DNA from: JBAQMG01 sp049302575
GTDB lineage: Bacteria > Bacillota > Desulfitobacteriia > Desulfitobacteriales > Desulfitobacteriaceae
Assembly (NCBI GenBank): GCA_049302575.1
Contig: JBAQMG010000090.1
Span: forward strand, 1-42,822
DNA length: 42,822 bases
Reading direction: 5' to 3'
The notes under the pieces are model-generated. The model was not told the DNA's origin and did no database searches. It saw nothing but the letters and a program-made list of their open reading frames with translations. Below are positions 7,676 to 16,480 of this stretch, in pieces. Within the stretch, counting starts at the first letter, position 1, and each line of letters starts with the position of its first letter. The position numbers were made by a program, and so were the translations under genes.

Positions 7676-10600
7676 TTGCTAGACGTCAACAACTTTGACC
7701 GCATGCGTATCGGTATTGCCTCTCCGGTAATGATTCGCGATTGGTCATTCGGAGAAGTTAAGAAACCTGAAACGATTAACTATCGAACCCTAAAGCCAGA
7801 ACGGGAAGGATTGTTCTGTGAAAAGATTTTTGGTCCAACACGCGACTGGGAGTGCCATTGTGGTAAATATAAACGCGTTCGTTATAAAGGAATTATCTGT
7901 GACCGTTGCGGTGTTGAAGTAACGCGCTCTAAAGTTAGACGAGAACGGATGGGGCATATAGAACTTGCCGCCCCGGTTTCGCATATTTGGTATTTTAAAG
8001 GGATCCCAAGCCGGATGGGGCTTATTTTGGATATGTCACCGAGGTCATTAGAAAAGGTACTTTATTTTGTTTCTTATATCGTAACTGAACCTGGGGATAC
8101 TTCGTTAATGAAGAAACAATTGCTTACCGAAACGGAATACCGCGAATACCGTGATAAATACGAAGGCCGTTTCCGCGCTGGTATGGGAGCGGAAGCAATT
8201 AAAGAGTTACTTGATGAGCTGGATCTAGATAAACTTAACGATGAACTGCGGATTGAACTGAAGGAAGTGTCTGGTCAACGAAGAATTCGGGCCATTCGTC
8301 GGTTAGAAGTGGTTGAAGCTTTCAAACAATCTGGCAACACTCCTAGCTGGATGATTCTTGATGTTGTGCCTGTTATTCCGCCGGAACTCCGACCGATGGT
8401 CCAATTAGACGGAGGCAGGTTTGCCACCTCTGATCTCAACGATCTTTATCGTCGAGTGATCAATCGTAATAATCGCTTAAAACGTTTGCTCGATCTTGGC
8501 GCGCCTGATATTATCGTACGTAACGAAAAACGTATGCTTCAGGAGGCAGTCGATGCCTTAATCGATAACGGGCGTCGGGGAAGACCAGTAACTGGACCAG
8601 GTAACAGACCATTAAAATCCTTGAGTGATATGCTTAAAGGAAAACAAGGACGTTTCCGCCAAAACTTATTAGGAAAACGTGTCGATTATTCCGGGCGTTC
8701 CGTTATTGTTGTTGGTCCGAATCTTAAAATTCACCAATGTGGCTTACCCAAAGAAATGGCTTTAGAATTATTTAAACCCTTCGTAATGAAGAAACTCGTA
8801 AATGAAGGGCATGCCCACAATATTAAGAGCGCTAAACGTATGGTAGAACGTGTTCGTCCCGAGGTATGGGACGTTTTAGAGGAAGTTATTACTGATCATC
8901 CAGTACTCCTGAATCGTGCTCCAACTCTACATCGTCTGGGTATTCAAGCGTTTGAGCCCATCCTTGTTGAAGGAAGAGCTTTACAAATTCATCCTTTGGT
9001 ATGTACAGCTTACAATGCGGACTTTGATGGTGACCAAATGGCTGTCCACGTTCCACTTTCTGCGGAAGCTCAGTCCGAAGCACGCCTTTTAATGCTTTCA
9101 GCTCATAATATTTTGAATCCCAAGGACGGCCGTCCAGTGGCTTCACCCACTCAAGATATGGTTCTGGGGGCCTATTATTTAACAATGGAACGTCCAGGCG
9201 CCTTCGGTGAAGGTAAGATTTTTAAAGATATCGATGAGGCTACGTTAGCTTATGATACTAAGAATGTACATTTACAGGCGCAGATAAAGGTTCGTCATAA
9301 TGGTGAACTTTTGGAGACTACTGTTGGAAGGCTGATCTTTAACACGGTTATTCCTTCTGTGGTAGGTTATTATAATAAGGTCGCTGGTAAAAAGGATCTC
9401 AACGATATTGTTGCAAAGACCTATCGTTTAGGCGGGTATGGTGAAACTGCCGCACTATTGGACGGGATCAAAACTCTGGGGTTTAAGTATTCCACCCGAG
9501 CAGGCATTACCGTTGGTCTGGCAGACATTCAAGTTCCCGAGGAAAAGACACTTATTCTTAAAGAAGCTGATGGTATGGTCGCTAAGACTGAACAACAATT
9601 TCGTCGAGGGTTAATCACGGATGAAGAGCGTTATAATTTGGTCATTGATACTTGGACAAAAGCCACTGATAAAGTGACTAAAGCCTTGATGGTTACTTTG
9701 GATAAATTTAATCCAGTATACATGATGGCTACTTCTGGGGCACGTGGCAATATTCAACAGTTGCGCCAATTAGCTGGGATGCGTGGCTTGATGGCAGATC
9801 CATCTGGTCGGACGATTGAGTTACCGATTAAAGCTAATTTCAGGGAGGGACTTACGGTACTAGAGTACTTCATTTCTTCCCATGGTGCACGAAAAGGTTT
9901 GGCTGATACGGCATTACGAACAGCTGACTCGGGTTATTTAACTCGACGTTTAGTAGACGTTTCCCAAGATGTTATTGTTCGGGATGAAGATTGTGAAACA
10001 AGGACAGGTATCTTGGTCGATGACGTGAAGGATGGTCCGGAGACGATTGAGAAGCTGGAAGAGCGTTTAGTAGGCCGTTACCTTATTGATGATTTAAGTC
10101 ATCCTGAAACGGGAGAGATACTGGCTACTAAAGACCACGAAATAACGGAAGAACAGGCTGTCGCTATAGCCGCAGTCTACGATACGGCGATTATCCGTTC
10201 CGTGTTGACTTGTAAAACTCGTTTTGGGGTCTGTATTAAGTGTTATGGGCGTAATTTGGCGACAGGTCATCAGGTGGAATTGGGTGAAGCTGTAGGAATT
10301 ATCGCTGCTCAATCCATCGGTGAACCCGGGACACAATTGACCATGCGGACGTTCCATACTGGTGGAGTCGCTGGAGACGATATCACCCAAGGTTTGCCTA
10401 GGGTTGAGGAACTCTTTGAGGCTCGTAAACCAAAGGGACAAGCGATTATCGCGGAAATTAACGGCACAGCTACTATACGTGAAGTTAAAGGACGCAGGGA
10501 AGTCGAACTGATCGGTGAAAATGAGGAACGAGCGACTTATCCAATTCCCTTTGGCTCACGCCTCAAGGTAAAAGAAGGCAAAAGCGTTGTAGCTGGAGAT

Positions 10601-11104
10601 GAATTGACTGAAGGAAGCGTTAATCCGCATGATATGTTGAAAGTCAAGGGTATGCGCGGTGTTCAAGTCTATCTACTTGCGGAGGTACAGAAAGTCTATC
10701 GCCTCCAAGGAGTGGACATCAATGACAAGCATATAGAAGTCATGGTTCGTCAAATGCTTCGCAAGGTCAAAGTTGATGAAGCTGGCGATGTTGAAGGATT
10801 TCTGCCTGGCGGGCTAGTTGATGTTTTTGAATTTCAGGAAAAAAATGCCCTAACGATCGAACGTGGTGGTGAACCTGCAGTGGCCCACCCGGTACTAATG
10901 GGAATTACAAAAGCATCGTTGGCCACTGATTCGTTCTTATCAGCAGCTTCATTCCAAGAAACAACACGTGTTTTAACTGAAGCGGCTATTAAGGGTAAAG
11001 TAGATCCCTTGCTTGGACTTAAAGAGAACGTGATCATTGGTAAACTTATACCTGCTGGGACAGGAATGCCTCGTTATCGAAATATTAAGATCACAGAGGA
11101 ATAA
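7676..11104 (+). CDS. rpoC: DNA-directed RNA polymerase subunit beta'
   Basis: A 1142-residue beta'. The N-terminal zinc site is C60, C62, C75, C78. The catalytic loop NADFDGDQM is at 447-455, its three Asp binding the active-site magnesium. The bridge helix and trigger loop (GARGNIQQLRQLAGMRGLM, SYLTRRLVD-type segment, TFHTGGVAG) follow, and a second zinc cluster is visible around CKTRFGVCIKCYGR. The start is TTG at 7676, fixed by AAAGGAGAG about 8 nt upstream. It is transcribed with rpoB. Confidence 0.98.
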   Translation: MLDVNNFDRMRIGIASPVMIRDWSFGEVKKPETINYRTLKPEREGLFCEKIFGPTRDWECHCGKYKRVRYKGIICDRCGVEVTRSKVRRERMGHIELAAPVSHIWYFKGIPSRMGLILDMSPRSLEKVLYFVSYIVTEPGDTSLMKKQLLTETEYREYRDKYEGRFRAGMGAEAIKELLDELDLDKLNDELRIELKEVSGQRRIRAIRRLEVVEAFKQSGNTPSWMILDVVPVIPPELRPMVQLDGGRFATSDLNDLYRRVINRNNRLKRLLDLGAPDIIVRNEKRMLQEAVDALIDNGRRGRPVTGPGNRPLKSLSDMLKGKQGRFRQNLLGKRVDYSGRSVIVVGPNLKIHQCGLPKEMALELFKPFVMKKLVNEGHAHNIKSAKRMVERVRPEVWDVLEEVITDHPVLLNRAPTLHRLGIQAFEPILVEGRALQIHPLVCTAYNADFDGDQMAVHVPLSAEAQSEARLLMLSAHNILNPKDGRPVASPTQDMVLGAYYLTMERPGAFGEGKIFKDIDEATLAYDTKNVHLQAQIKVRHNGELLETTVGRLIFNTVIPSVVGYYNKVAGKKDLNDIVAKTYRLGGYGETAALLDGIKTLGFKYSTRAGITVGLADIQVPEEKTLILKEADGMVAKTEQQFRRGLITDEERYNLVIDTWTKATDKVTKALMVTLDKFNPVYMMATSGARGNIQQLRQLAGMRGLMADPSGRTIELPIKANFREGLTVLEYFISSHGARKGLADTALRTADSGYLTRRLVDVSQDVIVRDEDCETRTGILVDDVKDGPETIEKLEERLVGRYLIDDLSHPETGEILATKDHEITEEQAVAIAAVYDTAIIRSVLTCKTRFGVCIKCYGRNLATGHQVELGEAVGIIAAQSIGEPGTQLTMRTFHTGGVAGDDITQGLPRVEELFEARKPKGQAIIAEINGTATIREVKGRREVELIGENEERATYPIPFGSRLKVKEGKSVVAGDELTEGSVNPHDMLKVKGMRGVQVYLLAEVQKVYRLQGVDINDKHIEVMVRQMLRKVKVDEAGDVEGFLPGGLVDVFEFQEKNALTIERGGEPAVAHPVLMGITKASLATDSFLSAASFQETTRVLTEAAIKGKVDPLLGLKENVIIGKLIPAGTGMPRYRNIKITEE

Positions 11105-11105
11105 C

Positions 11106-11195
11106 GCAATGCACAATGTATAATTCATAATGCATAATTGTGAATTACGATGCGGGTGTCTCAGGCTTCTGACCTCCGACATCCGACATCTGATC
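11106..11195. repeat. Two adjacent short-unit repeat tracts after rpoC
   Basis: The first tract (about 11106-11150) is made of overlapping variants of AATGCACAATGTATAATTC and GCATAATTGTGAATTAC. The second (about 11158-11195) is made of CTTCTGACCTC, CGACATC and TCTGATC units. The second family recurs at 11519-11566 (inverted) and 34472-34507. No terminator with a clear T-tract was found for rpoBC. Confidence 0.55.
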
Positions 11196-11224
11196 TTGAC
11201 AGCTAAAAGTGTCAGTGATATTAT
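11196..11224 (+). promoter_or_regulatory. Sigma-A promoter for the L7Ae-rpsL-rpsG-fusA unit
   Basis: A perfect -35 TTGACA (11196-11201), exactly 17 nt, then TATTAT (11219-11224). It starts immediately after a repeat tract and is 40 nt before the L7Ae-like gene. Confidence 0.88.
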
Positions 11225-11263
11225 GTTATAGTGTGAATTTTGGGTTGAAAGGGGGAAAGCGAT

Positions 11264-11518
11264 CTGCTTGATGAAACCTTGAAACATGCTAAACAAAAGA
11301 CCGTAGGAGTTAAGCAAACTTTACGGGCAATAGAGAAAGGGTCCGCACAATGTGTTTTTATAGCCGAAGATGCGGATGCCCATGTCACATGTCCAATCAT
11401 TGAATTGTGTCAGAACCGACAGGTGGAAGTCGTTCGAGTTACAACTATGCTAGAACTAGGTAAGGCATGTAGTATTGAGGTAGGAGCGGCAGTAGCTGCT
11501 ATATTAGCAGATGCCTGA
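11264..11518 (+). CDS. rplGB: L7Ae-like ribosomal protein (YbxF/RplGB family), likely CTG start
   Basis: A small kink-turn-binding protein of the L7Ae/L30e/S12e family. It carries GVKQTLRAIEKGSAQCVFIA, a variable middle, and the family signature LGKACSIEVGAAVAAIL near the C-terminus. YbxF homologues occupy this position before rpsL in Bacillus and bind K-turn RNA. Start choice: AAAGGGGG (11248-11255) is 8 nt before CTG 11264. The next in-frame start, TTG 11279, is 23 nt from it. Starting at CTG also puts the AK pair at residues 9-10, as I recall for Bacillus YbxF. The product would be 84 residues; 79 if TTG 11279 is used. Confidence 0.85.
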   Translation: MLDETLKHAKQKTVGVKQTLRAIEKGSAQCVFIAEDADAHVTCPIIELCQNRQVEVVRVTTMLELGKACSIEVGAAVAAILADA

Positions 11519-11566
11519 GGCCAATTCAGAAATCCGAGGTCAGAAGCCAGAGGTCAGATCGAGGCT
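11519..11566. repeat. Short-unit repeat tract, inverted relative to the one after rpoC
   Basis: The + strand reads CCGAGGTCAGAAGCCAGAGG-type units. Its reverse complement gives CTCTGGCTTCTGACCTC, the same units as 11158-11195 and 34472-34507. It directly follows the L7Ae stop codon. Confidence 0.55.
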
Positions 11567-11611
11567 ATAAGACCTAGTTCCAAGTGTCGCGCATCGATCA
11601 AAGTAAGAATT

Positions 11612-11646
11612 GGAATTGCTGGCCAAATGCTGTAGCGAGCAATTCC
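11612..11646 (+). promoter_or_regulatory. Hairpin in the rpsL leader
   Basis: GGAATTGCT (11612-11620) pairs perfectly with AGCAATTCC (11638-11646) across a 17-nt loop. It lies 35 nt before rpsL and has no T-run, so it is more likely a leader structure or an mRNA processing site than a terminator. Confidence 0.35.
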
Positions 11647-11680
11647 TTGTATTGAATAGTTTGAGGAAGGAGGTGTAGAG

Positions 11681-12100
11681 ATGCCGACGATTAGTCAACT
11701 TATCCGAAAAGGCCGTGACTCAGTGGCTAAGAAATCAACAGCTCCGGCTTTGCAATGGGGCTATAATTCTCTTAAACGTCAGCAATTCCCCTCAGGAGGT
11801 TCACCACAAAAACGTGGTGTATGTACTAGGGTTTATACAACAACGCCGAAAAAACCAAATTCAGCGTTGCGTAAGGTTGCCCGTGTACGTTTAACTAACC
11901 AGATGGAAGTAACTTCATATATACCGGGAATCGGTCACAACTTGCAAGAGCACTCCGTGGTACTAGTTCGTGGAGGTCGTGTTAAGGATCTTCCAGGGGT
12001 ACGTTACCACATAATACGTGGGGCCCTAGATACAACTGGGGTTCAAAATCGTAAGCAATCCCGTTCAAAATATGGCGCCAAACGCCCTAAGAAAAAATAA
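11681..12100 (+). CDS. rpsL: 30S ribosomal protein S12
   Basis: A 139-residue S12, the longer Firmicutes form. It starts MPTISQLIRKGR and carries TPKKPNSALRK, the loop at the decoding centre, with the lysine that keeps the ribosome streptomycin sensitive. The second loop, RGGRVKDLPGVRYH, is also wild type. AGGAAGGAGGTG precedes the ATG. It is followed by rpsG and fusA in the standard str operon order. Confidence 0.98.
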   Translation: MPTISQLIRKGRDSVAKKSTAPALQWGYNSLKRQQFPSGGSPQKRGVCTRVYTTTPKKPNSALRKVARVRLTNQMEVTSYIPGIGHNLQEHSVVLVRGGRVKDLPGVRYHIIRGALDTTGVQNRKQSRSKYGAKRPKKK

Positions 12101-12139
12101 TTTAAAAATGATAAGCAACTCGTAAAGGGGGGAAATAAT

Positions 12140-12610
12140 TTGCCACGGAAAGGGTATATTGCTAAAAGAGATATATTGCCAGATCCTATCTACCGGAATA
12201 AAATAGTTACGAAATTTGTCAATCAACTTATGCTAGATGGTAAAAAAGGTGTTGCAGAATCGATCATTTACAGTGCTTTTACTATTATTCAAGAGAAAAG
12301 TGGGAAGGACCCAGTTGAGGTCTTTGAAACTGCACTTAAAAATGTGATGCCAGTCTTGGAAGTAAAGGCACGTAGGGTTGGTGGAGCTAACTATCAGGTG
12401 CCGATTGAGGTGCGCGTGGAACGTCGTCAGACTTTAGGTCTGCGCTGGTTAGTGAATTTTTCTCGTAAACGCAGCGAAAAAACAATGCAAGAAAAGGTTG
12501 CTGGAGAATTATTAGATGCGTCTAATAATACGGGTGGTTCTGTAAAGAAAAAAGAAGAAACACATAAAATGGCTGAAGCTAACAAAGCATTTGCGCATTA
12601 TCGCTGGTAA
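12140..12610 (+). CDS. rpsG: 30S ribosomal protein S7
   Basis: A 156-residue S7 with a TTG start at 12140, supported by AAAGGGGGGAAA 6-8 nt upstream. It begins MPRKGYIAKRDILPDPIY. S7 nucleates assembly of the 30S head on 16S rRNA and contacts E-site tRNA. Conserved ARRVGGANYQVPIEVR and the C-terminal MAEANKAFAHYRW are present. In E. coli S7 represses the str mRNA; no equivalent site is obvious in the 39-nt spacer here. Confidence 0.97.
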   Translation: MPRKGYIAKRDILPDPIYRNKIVTKFVNQLMLDGKKGVAESIIYSAFTIIQEKSGKDPVEVFETALKNVMPVLEVKARRVGGANYQVPIEVRVERRQTLGLRWLVNFSRKRSEKTMQEKVAGELLDASNNTGGSVKKKEETHKMAEANKAFAHYRW

Positions 12611-12652
12611 GTTGACGGCGATAATGAGTTTGACAGAAAGGGGGATTATCAA

Positions 12653-14737
12653 ATGGCAAGGCAAATATCGTTAGAAAGAACCAGGAATATTGGCATTATG
12701 GCTCATATTGATGCTGGAAAGACAACGACAACCGAACGAATTCTTTTCTATACGGGTCGGGTGCATAAAATCGGTGAAGTTCATGATGGTGCTGCGACAA
12801 TGGATTGGATGGTTCAAGAACAGGAGCGCGGAATCACGATCACCTCTGCAGCGACGACCTGCCAATGGAGAGATCACCGGATAAATATTATCGACACACC
12901 AGGGCACGTTGACTTCACTGTTGAAGTTGAGCGTTCTCTGAGAGTGTTAGACGGTGCAGTGGCTGTCTTTTGTTCAGTCGGCGGTGTAGAGCCCCAATCT
13001 GAAACGGTATGGCGTCAAGCGGATAAATACGGAGTCCCGCGGATCGCTTATATCAATAAAATGGATAGGATGGGTGCCGATTTTTTCAGGGGAGTTTCGA
13101 TGATTGCAGACCGGTTAGGTGCCAATCCTGTTCCGATCCAGTTACCTATTGGAGTTGAAGAAAACTTTCAAGGTATCGTAGATTTGGTAACAATGAAATC
13201 GACCATTTATACGGATGATTTGGGCACCGCCAGTGAACATGCCGATATCCCCGGGGACTTAGTCGAACTAGCCAAGGAATATCGTGAGAAGCTAGTAGAG
13301 GCTGTTGCTGAAACTAGTGAAGAACTCACGATGAAGTATCTCGAAGGTGAAGAACTCACAGAACAAGAAATTCGGGAAGGTATTCGTCGCGGAACCATAG
13401 CTAATAAGTTTATTCCCGTCCTGTGTGGCTCTGCGTTCAAGAACAAAGGAGTACAACCGCTTCTAGATGCGGTCGTAGACTATATGCCTTCTCCAGTTGA
13501 TGTACCTTCTATCAAAGGGTTACATCCAGAGACTGGGGACGAAGACCATCGCTTAGCAGCTGATGATCAACCTTTCTCTGCCTTGGCCTTTAAGATCATG
13601 GCTGACCCTTATGTGGGTAAATTGGCGTTTTTCCGGGTATATTCGGGAGTACTGAGTTCGGGTTCCTATGTGTATAATTCGTCAAAAGGCAAACGCGAAC
13701 GCATTGGGCGGATTTTGCAAATGCATGCTAATCACCGCGAAGATATTCAAGAGGTTCACACGGGTGATATCGCAGCGGCAGTTGGATTGAAACTTACAAC
13801 CACGGGGGATACCCTATGTGACGAGAAGCTTCCAATCGTTTTAGAGTCGATGACCTTTCCAGAACCTGTAATTTCGGTAGCCATCGAACCTAAAACGAAA
13901 GCAGATCAGGAGAAGATGGGATCAGGCTTAGCGCGCTTGGCTGAAGAGGATCCGACCTTTAAAATGCATACGGATATCGAAACTGGGCAAACGATTATTG
14001 CGGGTATGGGTGAACTCCACTTAGAAATAATCGTTGATCGTTTACAGCGTGAATTTGGAGCAGATTGTAACGTCGGACGTCCTCAAGTTGCTTATAAAGA
14101 GACTATTCGCAAGACAGTTAAAGCTGAAGGGAAATTTGTTCGTCAGTCTGGTGGTCGTGGTCAATACGGTCACTGCTGGATTGAACTTATGCCTCTCGAA
14201 CCTGGGAGCGGCTTTGAGTTCGTCAATAAAGTCGTTGGGGGAGTTATTCCCAAAGAGTATATTAATCCAATTGGAGCAGGAATTCAAGAAGCTTTGCTCA
14301 ATGGTATTTTAGCCGGTTATCCTGTCTTAGATCTTCGGGCAACAGTGTATGACGGTTCATATCATGATGTAGACTCTTCAGAAATGGCCTTTAAAATCGC
14401 TGGTTCTATGGCCTTTAAAGCAGGTGCACTACGAGCTGACCCAGCTATCCTAGAACCTGTTATGAAAGTAGAGGTCACAGTTCCTGAAGAATATATGGGT
14501 GATGTGATCGGGAATATAAACTCCCGTAGAGGTCGAATTGAGGGTTTAGAAGCACGAGCAGGAGCCCAAGTTATCCGTGGATTTGTACCGCTTTCAGAAA
14601 TGTTCGGCTATTCCACTGATTTACGGTCAAGTACTCAAGGGCGCGGCGTCTATTCCATGCAATTTGCTCACTATGAAGAAGTACCCAAGAATATTGCGGA
14701 AGGTATTATTGCTAAGCGCCAGGGCGAGCAATCGTAG
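12653..14737 (+). CDS. fusA: Elongation factor G
   Basis: A 694-residue EF-G. G-domain motifs: AHIDAGKTTTTER (G1), RGITITSAAT (G2), DTPGHVDF (G3), NKMD (G4) and GSAFKNKG (G5). Domains II to V follow, including the domain IV stretch SGGRGQYGHCWIE and the C-terminal RGFVPLSEMFGYSTDLRSST. It drives tRNA-mRNA translocation with GTP hydrolysis, and with RRF splits ribosomes for recycling. AAAGGGGGATT precedes the ATG. It is the last gene of the str unit before a repeat-rich spacer and a separate tuf promoter. Confidence 0.98.
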   Translation: MARQISLERTRNIGIMAHIDAGKTTTTERILFYTGRVHKIGEVHDGAATMDWMVQEQERGITITSAATTCQWRDHRINIIDTPGHVDFTVEVERSLRVLDGAVAVFCSVGGVEPQSETVWRQADKYGVPRIAYINKMDRMGADFFRGVSMIADRLGANPVPIQLPIGVEENFQGIVDLVTMKSTIYTDDLGTASEHADIPGDLVELAKEYREKLVEAVAETSEELTMKYLEGEELTEQEIREGIRRGTIANKFIPVLCGSAFKNKGVQPLLDAVVDYMPSPVDVPSIKGLHPETGDEDHRLAADDQPFSALAFKIMADPYVGKLAFFRVYSGVLSSGSYVYNSSKGKRERIGRILQMHANHREDIQEVHTGDIAAAVGLKLTTTGDTLCDEKLPIVLESMTFPEPVISVAIEPKTKADQEKMGSGLARLAEEDPTFKMHTDIETGQTIIAGMGELHLEIIVDRLQREFGADCNVGRPQVAYKETIRKTVKAEGKFVRQSGGRGQYGHCWIELMPLEPGSGFEFVNKVVGGVIPKEYINPIGAGIQEALLNGILAGYPVLDLRATVYDGSYHDVDSSEMAFKIAGSMAFKAGALRADPAILEPVMKVEVTVPEEYMGDVIGNINSRRGRIEGLEARAGAQVIRGFVPLSEMFGYSTDLRSSTQGRGVYSMQFAHYEEVPKNIAEGIIAKRQGEQS

Positions 14738-14740
14738 TAT

Positions 14741-14777
14741 GTGGTTCGAATATCGAATCAGAATTCAGAATTAGGGC
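14741..14777. repeat. Short-unit repeat tract after fusA
   Basis: Units of GGTTCGAATATCGAATC and CAGAATTCAGAATTAG lie just after the fusA stop. The TTCGAA part matches the tract between the tRNA genes at 85-204. No clean terminator was seen. Confidence 0.45.
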
Positions 14778-14851
14778 AGATTAGTTCCGAATATTTTTAT
14801 TTATTGGTCTTTTGGGGCCTCCTCTTTTAAAAGTTGTATTAGATGATGAAG

Positions 14852-14880
14852 TTGTACATTATAATCGGAGCTTATATAAT
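14852..14880 (+). promoter_or_regulatory. Probable promoter for tuf
   Basis: TTGTAC (14852-14857), 17 nt, then a perfect TATAAT (14875-14880), 41 nt before the tuf start. A second TATAAT at 14860-14865 has no well-placed -35. The surroundings are A/T rich, as expected for a strong promoter. Confidence 0.65.
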
Positions 14881-14921
14881 TAAGTAAATTTAATAAATTT
14901 ATTTATAAGGAGTGAATATTC

Positions 14922-16127
14922 ATGGGAAAACAAAAATATGAGCGTACCAAACCCCACGTCAACGTAGGAACGATAGGACACGTAGACCACGGTAAAACTA
15001 CAACCACAGCTGCAATTACCACGGTACTATCAAAAGCTGGTTGGGCAAGTGCCACAGCTTTTGACCAAATTGACAAGGCTCCAGAAGAGCGCGAACGTGG
15101 TATTACTATTTCAACCGCTCACGTAGAATACGAAACAGCTAATCGTCACTATGCTCACGTGGATTGCCCAGGTCATGCTGACTATATTAAAAACATGATC
15201 ACTGGAGCTGCTCAAATGGACGGTGCAATTTTGGTTGTATCTGCGGCTGACGGTCCAATGCCACAGACTCGTGAGCATATTCTTTTAGCGCGTCAGGTTG
15301 GTGTTCATTATATCGTAGTTTGGCTTAACAAAGCTGATATGGTTGATGATCCGGAATTAATGGAGTTAGTGGAAATGGAAATTCGCGAACTGCTAAGTTA
15401 TTATGAATTTCCAGGTGATGATATTCCCATCATTCCTGGTTCAGGGCTTAAAGCATTAGAATGCGGTTGTGGTTCTAGGGATTGTGAATGGTGTGGCGGG
15501 ATCTGGAAACTTGTCGATGCTGTTGATTCTTATATACCCACACCTGAACGTGACACAGACAAACCTTTCTTGATGCCTGTTGAGGATGTCTTCACGATTA
15601 CTGGCCGGGGCACGGTTGCTACCGGACGGGTTGAGCGTGGCATTGTTAAAGTTGGTGACGAAGTTGAAATTGTTGGTTTAACTGAGGTTCCACGCAAAAC
15701 GGTCGTAACTGGTGTTGAAATGTTCCGCAAACTGCTAGATCAAGCTCAAGCAGGGGATAATATTGGGGCACTGCTGCGTGGTGTTGACCGTAAAGACATT
15801 GAGCGTGGTCAAGTTTTGGCTAAAACCAATAGTATTAAACCACACACGAAATTTCAAGGGGAAGTATATATCTTGAGTAAAGAAGAGGGCGGTCGTCATA
15901 CTCCCTTCTTCAATAACTATCGTCCCCAATTCTATTTCCGCACAACTGACGTAACAGGTGTGATTGATTTACCAGAAGGTATTGAAATGGTAATGCCTGG
16001 CGATCGTGTGACCATTAATTGTGAGTTGATTACTCCAATTGCTATGGAAGAAGGTCTCCGCTTCGCTATTCGTGAGGGTGGTCGGACGGTTGGTTCAGGT
16101 GTCGTTTCGGCTGTCGTACTCAAATAG
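14922..16127 (+). CDS. tuf: Elongation factor Tu, with a four-cysteine insertion
   Basis: A 401-residue EF-Tu. GTPase motifs: GHVDHGKTTTT (G1), RGITISTAHVEYE (G2), DCPGHADY (G3), NKAD (G4) and GSGLKALE (G5). Domains 2 and 3 are complete (GRGTVATGRVERG; the end is VVSAVVLK). It brings aminoacyl-tRNA to the ribosome. The unusual part is just after G5: where common EF-Tu sequences have a short acidic loop, this one has C181, C183, C188 and C191 (C-x-C-x4-C-x2-C), a spacing suited to metal binding. NKAD replaces the usual NKCD. It has its own promoter. Confidence 0.97.
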   Translation: MGKQKYERTKPHVNVGTIGHVDHGKTTTTAAITTVLSKAGWASATAFDQIDKAPEERERGITISTAHVEYETANRHYAHVDCPGHADYIKNMITGAAQMDGAILVVSAADGPMPQTREHILLARQVGVHYIVVWLNKADMVDDPELMELVEMEIRELLSYYEFPGDDIPIIPGSGLKALECGCGSRDCEWCGGIWKLVDAVDSYIPTPERDTDKPFLMPVEDVFTITGRGTVATGRVERGIVKVGDEVEIVGLTEVPRKTVVTGVEMFRKLLDQAQAGDNIGALLRGVDRKDIERGQVLAKTNSIKPHTKFQGEVYILSKEEGGRHTPFFNNYRPQFYFRTTDVTGVIDLPEGIEMVMPGDRVTINCELITPIAMEEGLRFAIREGGRTVGSGVVSAVVLK

Positions 16128-16137
16128 TTTTTTCTAG

Positions 16138-16214
16138 GGCTACTCGTTGCTTGTTGTTGGTGCTGTGTGCTTCTTTAGGGATCTTCATGGACGCCTATGT
16201 GACAACGTGTAGCC
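16138..16214 (+). promoter_or_regulatory. Long-range inverted repeat after tuf
   Basis: A 12-base arm (GGCTAC, T, CGTTG; 16138-16149) pairs with 16203-16214 (CAACG, T, GTAGCC) with only one T-T mismatch, enclosing 53 nt. No T-tract follows. It could be a weak terminator, a processing site, or part of the S10 leader. Confidence 0.4.
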
Positions 16215-16402
16215 TTAATTTCTATCGTAGTAGATGCCCAGCGTTGTGACTTTCCTGAAAGAGCTTGTTTGCCTAGTGGAGTATTATTAGGTTTCGAACT
16301 AATTTCTAAAGGGGAACGATCATTTGATTAGGTTGAATTCAAAGGATAAGACCCAAATTACTGAGGTAACAAATTCGGATCTTTGATTTGGAGCACTGTT
16401 TA

Positions 16403-16480
16403 AAAACGTAGAAGGTTGTCGGTACAGGTGACTCCGCCAGATACTGGGGTATTTTTACGTTTTACGCCTGTAGAACAGGC
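16403..16480 (+). promoter_or_regulatory. Candidate rpsJ leader RNA
   Basis: An outer stem of 8 bp (16403-16410 with 16456-16463) encloses a G/C-rich core that includes a CCAG-ATA-CTGG hairpin. A second hairpin, GCCTGT/ACAGGC with a 3-nt loop, follows. The rpsJ ribosome binding site AGGAGG comes 9 nt later. I do not recognise it as a named family. Confidence 0.4.

Noticed and set aside
8889..9185. 98-codon minus-strand frame inside rpoC
   Set aside because: It is a shadow of the conserved rpoC coding sequence with no ribosome binding site or known domain.
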